Assembly: GCA_964596015.1 (NCBI GenBank)
Contig: CAZQSB010000008.1
Span: 1-64,000, forward strand
Length of the DNA: 64,000 nt
Direction: 5' to 3'
Source: WJMD01 sp964596015
GTDB lineage: Bacteria > Joyebacterota > Joyebacteria > Joyebacterales > Joyebacteraceae
Part shown: positions 32,866-41,285 of the stretch, one piece after another
Position numbering within the stretch: the stretch's first letter is position 1
Layout: each line of letters begins with the position of its first letter
Made by a program: the position numbers and the translations under genes
Notes under the pieces: generated by a model
Told to the model about the DNA's origin: nothing
What the model saw: the letters and a program-made list of their open reading frames with translations, nothing else
Database searches by the model: none

Positions 32866-34470
32866 ATGAGACCGGCAGACGACGCGACCGGAAGGATCTC
32901 AGGCCCCTCGAGCGCGTTCGTCGCGTACCTCCTGCCGGCCGTCCTGTCCGCGGCGCTTGCGGTTTCTCCGGTCATCGCCGGTGAATACCCCGTCGTCGAC
33001 ACGGGCCAGACCCGGTGCTACGACGACCAGTACGAGATCCCGGCGCCGGCGGCGGGCCAGCCGTTCCACGGACAGGACGCGCAGTACGACGGGAACCTCC
33101 CAAGCTACACGCTCTCAGGCGACGGCCTCACGGTCTACGACCACGTGACCGGCCTCACCTGGATGGCGTCGCCCGACGGCAACGGCGACGGCATCCTGGA
33201 GTCGCCCGAGGACAAGATGTCATGGTGGGACGCCCTCGACTACGCCGCGACGCTGAACGCGCAGAGCTTCGGCGGGCACAGCGACTGGCGCCTTCCGACC
33301 ATCAAGGAGCTCTATTCGCTCATAGACTTCAGAGGACTCGATCCGAGCGGTCCCGGCTCAACGGGGTCTATTCCCTATATCGACACCGACTACTTCGAGT
33401 TCGTCTACGGGGACGAGAGCGACGGTGAGCGGATCATCGACTCGCAGTACTGGACCTCGACCGAGTACGTCTGGACGACGATGGGCGGCGACCACACCGT
33501 CTTCGGCGTCAACTTCGCCGACGGACGCATCAAGGGGTATCCGACGGACGACCCGCAGGCCGGAGGCCACAAGCTCAACTTCGTGCTGTGCTGCCGCGGC
33601 AACACGGATTACGGGGTGAACGACTTCACGGACAACGGCGACGGCACCGTGACCGACGCCGCGACCGGGCTCATGTGGCAGGGGACGGACAGCGGCCACG
33701 GCATGCAGTGGGAGGAAGCTCTGGCATACGCCGAGAGCCTGACGTTCGCCGGCTACGACGACTGGAGGCTCCCGAACGCGAAGGAGCTTCAGAGCATCGT
33801 CGACTACACGCGCTCGCCGGACCACACGGGCTCAGCGGCGATCGCCCCCGTCTTCTCATGCGCCGAGGTCACGAACGAGGAACTCGTTGTGGACTACCCG
33901 TGGTACTGGACGGGGACGACCCACGCGAGCGAGACGTCCGCGTCGCCGGGTGAGACGGGCGTCTACGTGTGCTTCGGTCGCGGGATGGGATACATGTTCG
34001 ACTGGGTCGACGCGCACGGCGCCGGATGCCAGCGGAGCGATCCGAAGTCGGGGAGCCTTGGTGAGTACACCTACGTACCGTACGGCTACTACCGGGGCGG
34101 GGCCCCGCAGGGCGACGCCATCCGTCTCGACAACTTCGTCCGCTGCGTCCGGGACGCCGGCGACACGAACGTCCCCGACGTCGACGGAAGCTCGAGCCTC
34201 CACCTTGTCCCGACACCCAACCCGTCGTCCGGCGAGACCGAGGTCCGATTCTCGATGTCGGGCGGCGCGGACCGCGTCTTCTGTGAGATATTCGACGTTT
34301 CGGGACGCATCGTGCGGACCTTCGCTCCAAGGACACTCGACGAGGGGACGGCAACGTTCCTGTGGGGCGGAACGGCCGACTCCGGCGCAGAGTCCGCATC
34401 GGGCGTCTACTTCGCTCGCGTGGAGGCGGGCGATTTGACGCGCGAGGCGCGCATCGTGAGACTCAGATAG
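32866..34470 (+). CDS. exported DUF1566 protein with FlgD-type C-terminal domain
   Basis: 534 residues from ATG 32866 after GAAGGGAG. Signal peptide with cleavage near PVIAG. Two DUF1566 (Lcl-type) repeats are seen: GLTVYDHVTGLTWMAS ... GHSDWRLPTIKELYSLIDF, and GTVTDAATGLMWQGTD ... GYDDWRLPNAKELQSIVDY. In this family the paired motifs DWRLPxxKEL occur in surface and C-type-lectin-like proteins. The last ~90 residues are a FlgD-like Ig sorting domain (CEIFDVSGRIVRTFAPR ... GVYFARVEAG), as in the selenoproteins. Likely surface-attached or secreted; ligand unknown. Confidence 0.8.
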   Translation: MRPADDATGRISGPSSAFVAYLLPAVLSAALAVSPVIAGEYPVVDTGQTRCYDDQYEIPAPAAGQPFHGQDAQYDGNLPSYTLSGDGLTVYDHVTGLTWMASPDGNGDGILESPEDKMSWWDALDYAATLNAQSFGGHSDWRLPTIKELYSLIDFRGLDPSGPGSTGSIPYIDTDYFEFVYGDESDGERIIDSQYWTSTEYVWTTMGGDHTVFGVNFADGRIKGYPTDDPQAGGHKLNFVLCCRGNTDYGVNDFTDNGDGTVTDAATGLMWQGTDSGHGMQWEEALAYAESLTFAGYDDWRLPNAKELQSIVDYTRSPDHTGSAAIAPVFSCAEVTNEELVVDYPWYWTGTTHASETSASPGETGVYVCFGRGMGYMFDWVDAHGAGCQRSDPKSGSLGEYTYVPYGYYRGGAPQGDAIRLDNFVRCVRDAGDTNVPDVDGSSSLHLVPTPNPSSGETEVRFSMSGGADRVFCEIFDVSGRIVRTFAPRTLDEGTATFLWGGTADSGAESASGVYFARVEAGDLTREARIVRLR

Positions 34471-34499
34471 CGTGAGACAGGCTGGTTCCCCCTCCCAGC

Positions 34500-34525
34500 G
34501 GGCGGGCGCCGTCGGGCGCCCGCCC
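34500..34525 (+). terminator. terminator after the DUF1566 gene
   Basis: GGCGGGCGCC (34501-34510) pairs with GGCGCCCGCC (34515-34524), loop GTCG, with one more closing pair and then CCGTCTCG. Confidence 0.65.
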
Positions 34526-34658
34526 CGTCTCGAGGGGCGTATGCGCGAAGCGGCTTCCGACAGGCGGTCGTGACCGCGGTTGAATAGGGGACCTCGGGGG
34601 CTTAGGCTACTCTGCGAAGAGCGACTCACATGTCACGGAGGGAAGGAAGAGCGAGCCG

Positions 34659-35984
34659 ATGAAGAGAATCATGATCATAGCGGCGGTGATCGTCGTGGCG
34701 GTCGTCGCCGTCTGGGCCTTCACGGGCGGGGGCGACGGCGCCGCCGCGAGCGCGTACGAGTTCGCGGAGATCGAACAGGGCGACCTCGAGGATGTCGTCT
34801 CGGCGTCGGGGACCCTCTCCGCGGTGGGGACCGTCGAGGTCGGGACGCAGGTCTCCGGGAGACTCTCGGAGATCTTCGTCGACTTCAACGACCACGTGAA
34901 GAGGGGGCAGGTCCTCGCGCTCATCGACACCACGTTCCTCGCGGCGTCCGTGAAGGACGCCCGCGCCAGTCTCATGAAGGCCGAAGCGCAGCTCGCTCTC
35001 ACGGAGACGCAGTTCTCGAGAACACAGGACCTCTACGAGAGGGACCTCGTGAGCGAGGCCGAGTACGAGGACGCCGCCGCGGCGCTTGCCTCGGCGCGCG
35101 CTTCCGTGCTTTCCGCCGAGGCCGCGCTCGACCGCGCCAGGACGAATCTCGACTACGCAGTCATCACGTCGCCGATCAGCGGAACGGTCATCGAGCGAAG
35201 CGTCGAGCCCGGACAGACGGTCGCCGCGAGCCTGTCCGCTCCCGTTCTCTTCATCATCGCGGAGGACCTCTCCGACATGGAGATCCACGTCCTCGTCGAC
35301 GAAAGCGACATCGGACAGGTCGAGGTGGGGCAGCAGGTTCGGTTCTCGGTCGACGCCTACTACGAGCGGGAGTTCTGGGGTGAGGTGCGACAGATCAGGC
35401 TGCAGCCGGAGACGGTCTCGAACGTCGTCAATTACACCGTCGTGGTGGACGCGCCGAACGATGAGGGACTGCTCCTGCCCGGCATGACGGCGACTGCGGA
35501 CTTCCTTCTTGAGTACCGGGAGGACGTGCTGCTCGTTCCGAACGCCGCGCTCCGGTTCACCCCCACGATGGAGATGTTCCAGGAGCTGCGGGGCAGCATG
35601 CCCGACCGGAGACCTCCGGCCGAGGGCGGCGCTCAGGGCGAGGGAGGGGAGCAGCGTCCGGCGCAGGGTCGGGGCGACGGCTCCGGCGGCGGAGCCGCGC
35701 GTCAGGGGGGCGCGGGACAGCGGGGGATGAACCCCATGAATCGCATGCTCACGGCCGCCGGCATCGATCCCGAGAACGGCGCCGTGCTCTGGCATCTCGA
35801 CGAGGCGGGCGAGCTTGCCGTCACCCCCATCGAGACCGGCGCCACGGACGGCATCCGGACCGAGATCGTCCGTGGAGCGGACGTTCACGACGGGATGGAG
35901 GTCATAATCGCCGTGGTGGAGCCGGAGGCGGGCGAGGGAGGCAGCAGGAACCCGCTGTCCGGCAGATTCGGGAGGCGCGGCTAG
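34659..35984 (+). CDS. MacA-like periplasmic adaptor (membrane fusion protein)
   Basis: 441 residues. One N-terminal membrane helix (IMIIAAVIVVAVVAVWAF), then the lipoyl half-motifs (GTVEVGTQVSGRLSEIFVDF and VITSPISGTVIERSVEPGQT) flanking a coiled-coil hairpin (~95-165), and a beta-barrel domain (DIGQVEVGQQVRFSVDA). This is the HlyD/RND-MFP plan. A Gly/Gln/Arg-rich insert (~315-355) interrupts the C-terminal domain, unlike typical MacA. It heads a three-gene MacAB-type operon with gaps of 2-3 bases. Substrates of such systems include macrolides, peptides and lipoproteins. Confidence 0.85.
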   Translation: MKRIMIIAAVIVVAVVAVWAFTGGGDGAAASAYEFAEIEQGDLEDVVSASGTLSAVGTVEVGTQVSGRLSEIFVDFNDHVKRGQVLALIDTTFLAASVKDARASLMKAEAQLALTETQFSRTQDLYERDLVSEAEYEDAAAALASARASVLSAEAALDRARTNLDYAVITSPISGTVIERSVEPGQTVAASLSAPVLFIIAEDLSDMEIHVLVDESDIGQVEVGQQVRFSVDAYYEREFWGEVRQIRLQPETVSNVVNYTVVVDAPNDEGLLLPGMTATADFLLEYREDVLLVPNAALRFTPTMEMFQELRGSMPDRRPPAEGGAQGEGGEQRPAQGRGDGSGGGAARQGGAGQRGMNPMNRMLTAAGIDPENGAVLWHLDEAGELAVTPIETGATDGIRTEIVRGADVHDGMEVIIAVVEPEAGEGGSRNPLSGRFGRRG

Positions 35985-35986
35985 CG

Positions 35987-36754
35987 ATGGAACGTGTCAT
36001 CGAGACCCGGAAGGTCACGAAGCACTACCTCATGGGAGACCTCTGCGTGAAGGCGCTCCGGGGGGTCGATCTGACCGTGACGAGCGGCGAGTTCGTGGCC
36101 ATCATGGGAGCGTCCGGATCGGGGAAGTCCACGCTCCTGAACGTCATCGGCTGCCTCGACCGGCCGACCTCCGGCCAGTATCTTCTCGACGGCGTCGACA
36201 CCAGCGGGTTCACACGCGACGAGTATGCCCGGGTCCGGAACCAGCGGATCGGGTTCGTGTTCCAGACGTTCAACCTGCTCCCCAGGACCAGCGCCCTCGA
36301 CAACGTCGAGCTCCCGCTCTTCTACGACCACTCCGGGAGGTTTCACGACCCGCGGGCCGCGGCGGTCGAATCGCTCGAGCGCGTCGGTCTCGGCGACAGA
36401 ATGCACCACGACCCCAGCGAGCTCTCGGGCGGACAGCGACAGCGCGTGGCGCTCGCCCGCGCCCTCGTCAACAATCCATCGATCATCCTGGCCGACGAGC
36501 CGACCGGGAACCTCGACAGCCGCACGTCGGTCGATGTCCTGTCGGTCTTTCAGGAGCTCAACGAGCAGGGGATCACGGTCCTTCTGGTGACACACGAGCC
36601 GGACATCGCTCAGTACGCGAAGCGCATCGTCGTCATGCGCGACGGGCTCATCGTCAGCGACAGACAGGTGTGGGACCGGAGGAACGCCGCAGACGATCTC
36701 AGGACGATGCCGTCGCAGGACGAGATGGTCGAGCTCGTGGCGGAAGGAGACTAG
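35987..36754 (+). CDS. MacB/LolD-type ABC ATP-binding protein
   Basis: 255 residues. Walker A GASGSGKST, Q-loop FVFQTFNLLPR, signature LSGGQRQRVALARAL, Walker B IILADEPTGNLDS and H-loop VTHE are all intact and closest to the MacB/LolD/FtsE group. It starts two bases after the adaptor gene stop. In E. coli MacB the ATPase and permease are one protein; here they are split, as in many other bacteria. Confidence 0.92.
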   Translation: MERVIETRKVTKHYLMGDLCVKALRGVDLTVTSGEFVAIMGASGSGKSTLLNVIGCLDRPTSGQYLLDGVDTSGFTRDEYARVRNQRIGFVFQTFNLLPRTSALDNVELPLFYDHSGRFHDPRAAAVESLERVGLGDRMHHDPSELSGGQRQRVALARALVNNPSIILADEPTGNLDSRTSVDVLSVFQELNEQGITVLLVTHEPDIAQYAKRIVVMRDGLIVSDRQVWDRRNAADDLRTMPSQDEMVELVAEGD

Positions 36755-36757
36755 CGG

Positions 36758-37978
36758 ATGCTCTGGCCGAAACGGCTTCTCCGGATAGCCATCAAGGGGC
36801 TCATCAAGAACCGCATGCGGAGTCTGCTGACGACGCTCGGCGTCATCATCGGCGTCGCGTCGGTCATCGTCATGGTCGGCATCGGCGCCGGCGCTCAGGC
36901 GGACATCGAGCGGCAGATCAGCTCGCTGGGTTCGAACATGCTCATGGTCTTCCCGAGCTGGTCGCGCCACGGCGGCGCGAGCGGCGGGGCGGGCTCGTTC
37001 AACCGTCTGACGCTTGAGGACGCCGAGGAGATCCGGCAGCGCGCGTCCGCCGTCACGGCGGTCTCTGCGGTCGTCCGGACCGGCGCGCAGGTGATCGGCG
37101 GAGCGGGGAACTGGAACACCCGGATAACCGGCGTCTCGCCCGAGTACCTGACCATCCGAGCGTGGAGTATCGAGAGCGGCCGGTTCTTCGACGAACGGGC
37201 CGTGCGCTCGAGGGCGAAGGTCGCGGTCCTCGGGGCCACTGTCGTGGAACAGCTCTTCCCGAACGAGGACCCGATAGGGCAGCGCATCCGCATCAACAAC
37301 ACCCCGGTCCAGGTCGTCGGCGTGCTCGAGAAGAAGGGGGCCTCGGCTTTCGGGCGGGACGAGGACGACACCGTCCTTGTCCCGGTGACGACTGCGCTCT
37401 TCCGCCTCTCCGGAGAGGAGCACGTCGACATGATCTACATGAGCGCCGCGTCCTTCGGAGAGAGCGACGAGGCGACGGAGCAGGTCAGCGTGATACTCCG
37501 GGAGAGGCACGGCCTGAACCCGGGCGAGGAGGACGACTTTCAGCTCCGCAGTCAGGCGGAGTTCATCGAGATGGCCACCGAGACCCAGCAGGTCATGACG
37601 CTCCTTCTCGGCGCAGTCGCCGCCGTCTCTCTCATCGTGGGCGGCATCGGCATCATGAACATCATGCTCGTGTCCGTGACAGAGCGGACGCGTGAGATCG
37701 GCATCAGGCTGGCCGTCGGGGCGCGCTCGAGCGACATTCTCATTCAGTTCCTGACCGAGTCGGTCGTGCTCAGTCTGCTCGGCGGTACCATCGGCGTGGC
37801 GCTGGCGTACATCCTGACGAGGGTCCTGAATGACGCCGTCGGGATGACGACGCTCATCCAGCCCGGCATCGTCGCGATCGCGTTCGGATTCGCCGCGGCC
37901 ATCGGGGTCTTCTTCGGCTACTACCCCGCGAGGAAGGCGGCGATGCTGAACCCGATCGACGCGCTCCGCTACGAATAG
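36758..37978 (+). CDS. MacB/FtsX-type ABC permease
   Basis: 406 residues from ATG 36758, with AAGGAGA upstream. TM1 with SLLTTLGVIIGVASVIVMVG is the MacB_PCD start; a periplasmic domain of ~200 residues (including VVEQLFPNEDPIGQRIRINN) follows. The FtsX core has three helices, with VGGIGIMNIMLVSVTERTRE, GIRLAVGARSSDI and the final ARKAAMLNPIDALRYE. Complete and typical. Works with the two preceding proteins and an outer membrane TolC-like partner not seen here. Confidence 0.92.
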   Translation: MLWPKRLLRIAIKGLIKNRMRSLLTTLGVIIGVASVIVMVGIGAGAQADIERQISSLGSNMLMVFPSWSRHGGASGGAGSFNRLTLEDAEEIRQRASAVTAVSAVVRTGAQVIGGAGNWNTRITGVSPEYLTIRAWSIESGRFFDERAVRSRAKVAVLGATVVEQLFPNEDPIGQRIRINNTPVQVVGVLEKKGASAFGRDEDDTVLVPVTTALFRLSGEEHVDMIYMSAASFGESDEATEQVSVILRERHGLNPGEEDDFQLRSQAEFIEMATETQQVMTLLLGAVAAVSLIVGGIGIMNIMLVSVTERTREIGIRLAVGARSSDILIQFLTESVVLSLLGGTIGVALAYILTRVLNDAVGMTTLIQPGIVAIAFGFAAAIGVFFGYYPARKAAMLNPIDALRYE

Positions 37979-37989
37979 AGAAGAAGGCC

Positions 37990-38165
37990 GTCCGCGGGTC
38001 CCCCGACGCGCGGACGACACAGGGACGAGACGCTGCGGGAGGGTGGTGACGCGAGGCGGCGTCGCAGCCCGCGTCCCGACAGACGGAGAGCCGAGGCGGC
38101 GTATTGACCGGCAGGCCGGCAAGGCTCCTCCAGGTGAGCGGTCCGCTCCGCGCAGCGGGCCGCTC
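37990..38165 (+). terminator. two hairpins after the MacAB operon
   Basis: GTCCGCG (37990-37996) with CGCGGAC (38009-38015), and a stronger 12-bp stem 38136-38147 with 38154-38165 followed by TCCGTTCTCC. The 400-base stretch 37979-38378 contains these and a promoter at 38276, and no gene I can support. Confidence 0.6.
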
Positions 38166-38275
38166 TCCGTTCTCCTCCACGGCGTCGACCGAACGCCCCC
38201 TTCCTGCCCGGCGGCAGTGTCCATAGTGTTGTGTAACTTCACTCGGGCACATCCTCCATTGTCCCGGCGCCCCTG

Positions 38276-38304
38276 TTGCCGTCGGACCCGCCGTGGAGTA
38301 TAGT
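38276..38304 (+). promoter_or_regulatory. sigma-70-type promoter for cutA
   Basis: TTGCCG (38276-38281) and TATAGT (38299-38304) with a 17-base spacer, 75 bases before the start codon. Confidence 0.6.
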
Positions 38305-38378
38305 GAGGCGGACGGTGGCCTCTGACGACGGCCGCCGTTCCGGACGCAGAACCTCACACCGCACGCTCCCGAGGCGCC

Positions 38379-38717
38379 ATGGCGACGAACCGCTCCCCGA
38401 GCCGCTTCGTGCAGCTCCAGACGACGTTCGACAGCCGCGAGGAAGCCCTTGACCTTGTCCGGAAGGCCGTGGGCGCCCGGCTGGCGGCGTGCGGCCAGAT
38501 CGTCGGACCCATCGAGAGCGTCTACCACTGGCGCGGCGCCGTCGAGGATGCGCGCGAGTGGCTCTGCCTCTTCAAGACGACCCGCGCGCGCCTCGCGCCG
38601 CTGGTGACATTCATCGAGACGGAGCACTCATACGAGGTCCCGGAGGTCGTCGTCGTGTCGATCGAGGCGACCTCCGACGCTTACGGGGAGTGGATTGATG
38701 AAGAGACCAGCGACTGA
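38379..38717 (+). CDS. cutA: CutA divalent-ion tolerance protein
   Basis: 112 residues, normal CutA length. The sequence QTTFDSREEALDLVRKAV, RLAACGQIVGPIESVYHWRG, then EWLCLFKTTRARLAPLV and EHSYEVPEVVVVSIE follows the CutA1 trimer fold (A[C]xN-like strand, YxW, K[ST]xxxxxxL, HPYExP-like). CutA binds copper and other divalent ions in vitro; its physiological role is debated. The stop overlaps the start of the following barrel gene. Confidence 0.9.
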   Translation: MATNRSPSRFVQLQTTFDSREEALDLVRKAVGARLAACGQIVGPIESVYHWRGAVEDAREWLCLFKTTRARLAPLVTFIETEHSYEVPEVVVVSIEATSDAYGEWIDEETSD

Positions 38718-39417
38718 GCGGCTCCGAACCCGCGCCGCCGGATACCTCATCGTCTCCGTCGCCGCGCTGCTCGTCCTGACGGCGGCCGCCGCCGCACAGG
38801 ACGCACCCGCCGCGGCGCGCAAACCTACCCTGTACGGTCGGAAGGGCTCCGAGATCTGGATCGAAGCGCCGCGGGTCATGTTCCCCACCGGCGGGGGGTA
38901 CCGGAACGGGCACGAACTCGGCGACGACTACGCCATCAACATCGATCTCGAGGCGGGCTTCGGATTCGGGTTCGGCATCTTCTTCGCGATCTCGGACAAC
39001 CTTCTGTTCGAGGGTCGGATGATCCAGAGCAGCCACCGTGTTGGCGCCGTGGGAGAGACGCCCGAGAGGGACTGGGACCTCGACCAGGCGTACGTCGGTG
39101 TCCGGTATGTGTTCCGCTACGAGGAGCAGCTCCAGCCGTCGGTCGGTCTCGGGGGCTTGCGTTACTCGCTTGAGTGGTCCCCAGGTGTCGATGACCCCGG
39201 GGAGTTCGTCAGACTCACCGGCTACGGCGGGTATGTCTCGTTCGGGCTCGACTACATGATCTCGAGACGCTGGGCCGCACTGTTCCGCGCCGAATACGGC
39301 GTGATGAGCTACACGGACGGGCTCTTCGGGACGGACGACTTCGACATCGACTCGTCGCTCGACGGCAGCGGTTTCGGCATGTCGCTCGGGCTTTCATACA
39401 GAATCCCCATGTGGTAG
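38698..39417 (+). CDS. outer-membrane beta-barrel protein, OmpW/opacity-like size
   Basis: 239 residues from ATG 38698, overlapping cutA by 20 bases with GGGGAG upstream. A signal peptide ends near AAAAAQ-DA. The remainder alternates aromatic and small residues in strand-like blocks (INIDLEAGFGFGFGIFFAIS, QAYVGVRYVFRYEEQL, YVSFGLDYMI, GMSLGLSYRIPMW) and ends with an aromatic, as expected for a small 8-strand barrel. Function unknown. Confidence 0.65.
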   Translation: MKRPATERLRTRAAGYLIVSVAALLVLTAAAAAQDAPAAARKPTLYGRKGSEIWIEAPRVMFPTGGGYRNGHELGDDYAINIDLEAGFGFGFGIFFAISDNLLFEGRMIQSSHRVGAVGETPERDWDLDQAYVGVRYVFRYEEQLQPSVGLGGLRYSLEWSPGVDDPGEFVRLTGYGGYVSFGLDYMISRRWAALFRAEYGVMSYTDGLFGTDDFDIDSSLDGSGFGMSLGLSYRIPMW

Positions 39418-39464
39418 CGCGGGGCCCCACAGCGCCGACCGCGTCTGCATCCAAAGGAGGACCG

Positions 39465-39890
39465 ATGGCATTTCGGGCGAAGGCGAAGTGGGTGGAGAAC
39501 TTCAAGTTCGAGGCCTGGGATGGTCAGGGACGGCACCTGAAGATGGACGCGAGCGAGGCCGCCGGGGGAGACGGCGACGGGTTCCGTCCGGCGGAGCTGC
39601 CGCTCATCGGACTCATCGGGTGCACGGGCATCGACACGATCGAGATACTCAAGAAGATGCGCCAGCCGGTGGAGGGGCTTGAGCTCACCGTCGAATCGAA
39701 GAGGGCCGAGTGTTCGCCGACGACCGGCTACGACGGCATTCACGTCACCTACGCATTCACGGGCGAGGGACTCGATTCCACGAAGGTGAAGCAGGCCGTG
39801 CGTCTCTCCGAGGAGAAGTACTGCACGGTCGGTCGCGCGCTCTCCGCCTGCACGCTGATCACGCATACCATCACGATCAACGGGGAATGA
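39465..39890 (+). CDS. OsmC family protein
   Basis: 141 residues; start at ATG 39465 follows a consensus AAAGGAGG. The two redox cysteines of the OsmC/Ohr fold are present: C53 in LIGCTGIDTIEIL and C120 in EKYCTVGRAL. The length and the SEAAGGDGDGFRPAELPL segment fit the YhfA-like OsmC subgroup rather than Ohr. These proteins reduce organic or fatty-acid hydroperoxides. It precedes tldD by 23 bases and may share its transcript. Confidence 0.88.
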   Translation: MAFRAKAKWVENFKFEAWDGQGRHLKMDASEAAGGDGDGFRPAELPLIGLIGCTGIDTIEILKKMRQPVEGLELTVESKRAECSPTTGYDGIHVTYAFTGEGLDSTKVKQAVRLSEEKYCTVGRALSACTLITHTITINGE

Positions 39891-39913
39891 CCCCGGAACA
39901 CGAGGAGTCTGTA

Positions 39914-41284
39914 ATGAAGGAGAGGCTGGAGCGGACTGTGAAGCGGTTCGCACCTCAGTGCGACTACTTCGAGGTCCATCTCGAGGAGACCGAGGAAACG
40001 CGGGTGCAGTTCCAGGGCAGGAAGCTCTCCGACCTTGGAAGCACCGTCGATTTCGGAGGGAACGTCCGCGCTCTCGCGAACGGAGGATGGGGGTTCGCCT
40101 CGTTCAACAGCCTGGAGCGTATCGACGAGTTCGCCGAGAACGCCGTCGCCCAGGCGCGGATGGTCGGCAAGGAGGAGAGCGTCCTTGCGGACGTCGAGCC
40201 TGTTATCGATGAGGTCCGACTCGACCTCAAGAACGATCCGCGAGAGGTCTCGCTCGAGGACAAGGTGGCGATCATGCGCGCGTACAACGAGCGCGCACTC
40301 GAGCACGACGAGCGAATCGTCAACTCGGCGACCAGGTACTTCGACCGGTTCAGGAAGTTCTGGTTCCTCTCGAGCGACGGAGCCTCCGTCTATCAGGAGA
40401 GGATCGACCTCGGCGGCATCGTCGCGCCGATCGCCGTCAGGGACGGCGACACGCAGTCGTTCTACGCGCCATTCGGTACGAGCGACGACTTCGATGTCGT
40501 ACGCGGCCTCGAGGACGAGGTCGACGAGGCCTGCCGGGTCGCCGTCGCAAAGCTGGACGCGCCGAAGGTCAAGGGCGGCGAGTACACCGTCATTCTCGAT
40601 CCCAGGCTCGCGGGGACGTTCATCCATGAGGCCTTCGGGCATCTGTCCGAGGCCGACAACGTCTACGAGGACAAGGACCTCCAGGAGCTCATGGTGCTCG
40701 GCCGCGTTTTCGGGGGCGAGATACTCAACGTCTACGACACGGGGCTCGACAAGGGCGTCAGAGGATACCTTGTCTACGACGATGAGGGCGTCCCGACCGA
40801 GAAGACCTACCTCATCCGCGAGGGCAAGCTCGTCGGTCGGCTTCACTCCCGCGAGACGGCCGGGAAGATGAACGAGCGACCCACCGGGAGCGCGCGGGCC
40901 ATCGACTACCGGTTCGCGCCGATCTGTCGTATGCGGAACACCTGCATCGAGAACGGCACGACGCCTTTCGATGACATGATCTCGGATGTCGACCTCGGCG
41001 TGTACTGCGTCGCAGCGCAGGGCGGCCAGACGAACGGCGAGATGTTCACCTTCTCGTCGGCGAACGCCTACATGATCCGCAATGGGAAGGTCGCGGAGAT
41101 GGTCAGGGACGCCACGCTGACGGGGAACGTGTTCACGACGCTCAAGAACATCGACGCCGTCGGCGACGACCAGGACGTCCACGACGGACCCGGCGGTTGC
41201 GGCAAAGGCGGGCAGTTCCCGCTGCAGACGAGCCACGGGTCCCCGCACATTCGCATACAGAACGTCGTGATCGGAGGTGAGTAG
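39914..41284 (+). CDS. tldD: metalloprotease TldD
   Basis: 456 residues from ATG 39914. The active-site motif HEAFGHLSEAD (HExxxH) and the later GGQTNGEMFTFSSANAYMIR and GPGGCGKGGQFP segments define TldD. TldD and TldE form a heterodimeric protease that degrades unfolded peptides and trims leaders of some ribosomal peptides such as microcin B17. Its partner gene follows immediately. With a RiPP-like cluster 12 kb away it is a candidate leader protease, though TldD/E is also a housekeeping pair. Confidence 0.93.
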   Translation: MKERLERTVKRFAPQCDYFEVHLEETEETRVQFQGRKLSDLGSTVDFGGNVRALANGGWGFASFNSLERIDEFAENAVAQARMVGKEESVLADVEPVIDEVRLDLKNDPREVSLEDKVAIMRAYNERALEHDERIVNSATRYFDRFRKFWFLSSDGASVYQERIDLGGIVAPIAVRDGDTQSFYAPFGTSDDFDVVRGLEDEVDEACRVAVAKLDAPKVKGGEYTVILDPRLAGTFIHEAFGHLSEADNVYEDKDLQELMVLGRVFGGEILNVYDTGLDKGVRGYLVYDDEGVPTEKTYLIREGKLVGRLHSRETAGKMNERPTGSARAIDYRFAPICRMRNTCIENGTTPFDDMISDVDLGVYCVAAQGGQTNGEMFTFSSANAYMIRNGKVAEMVRDATLTGNVFTTLKNIDAVGDDQDVHDGPGGCGKGGQFPLQTSHGSPHIRIQNVVIGGE

Positions 41285-41285
41285 C

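Noticed and set aside
32764..32866. Upstream extension of the DUF1566 protein to 32764
   Set aside because: The signal peptide and ribosome site place the start at 32866; the extension has no conserved features.
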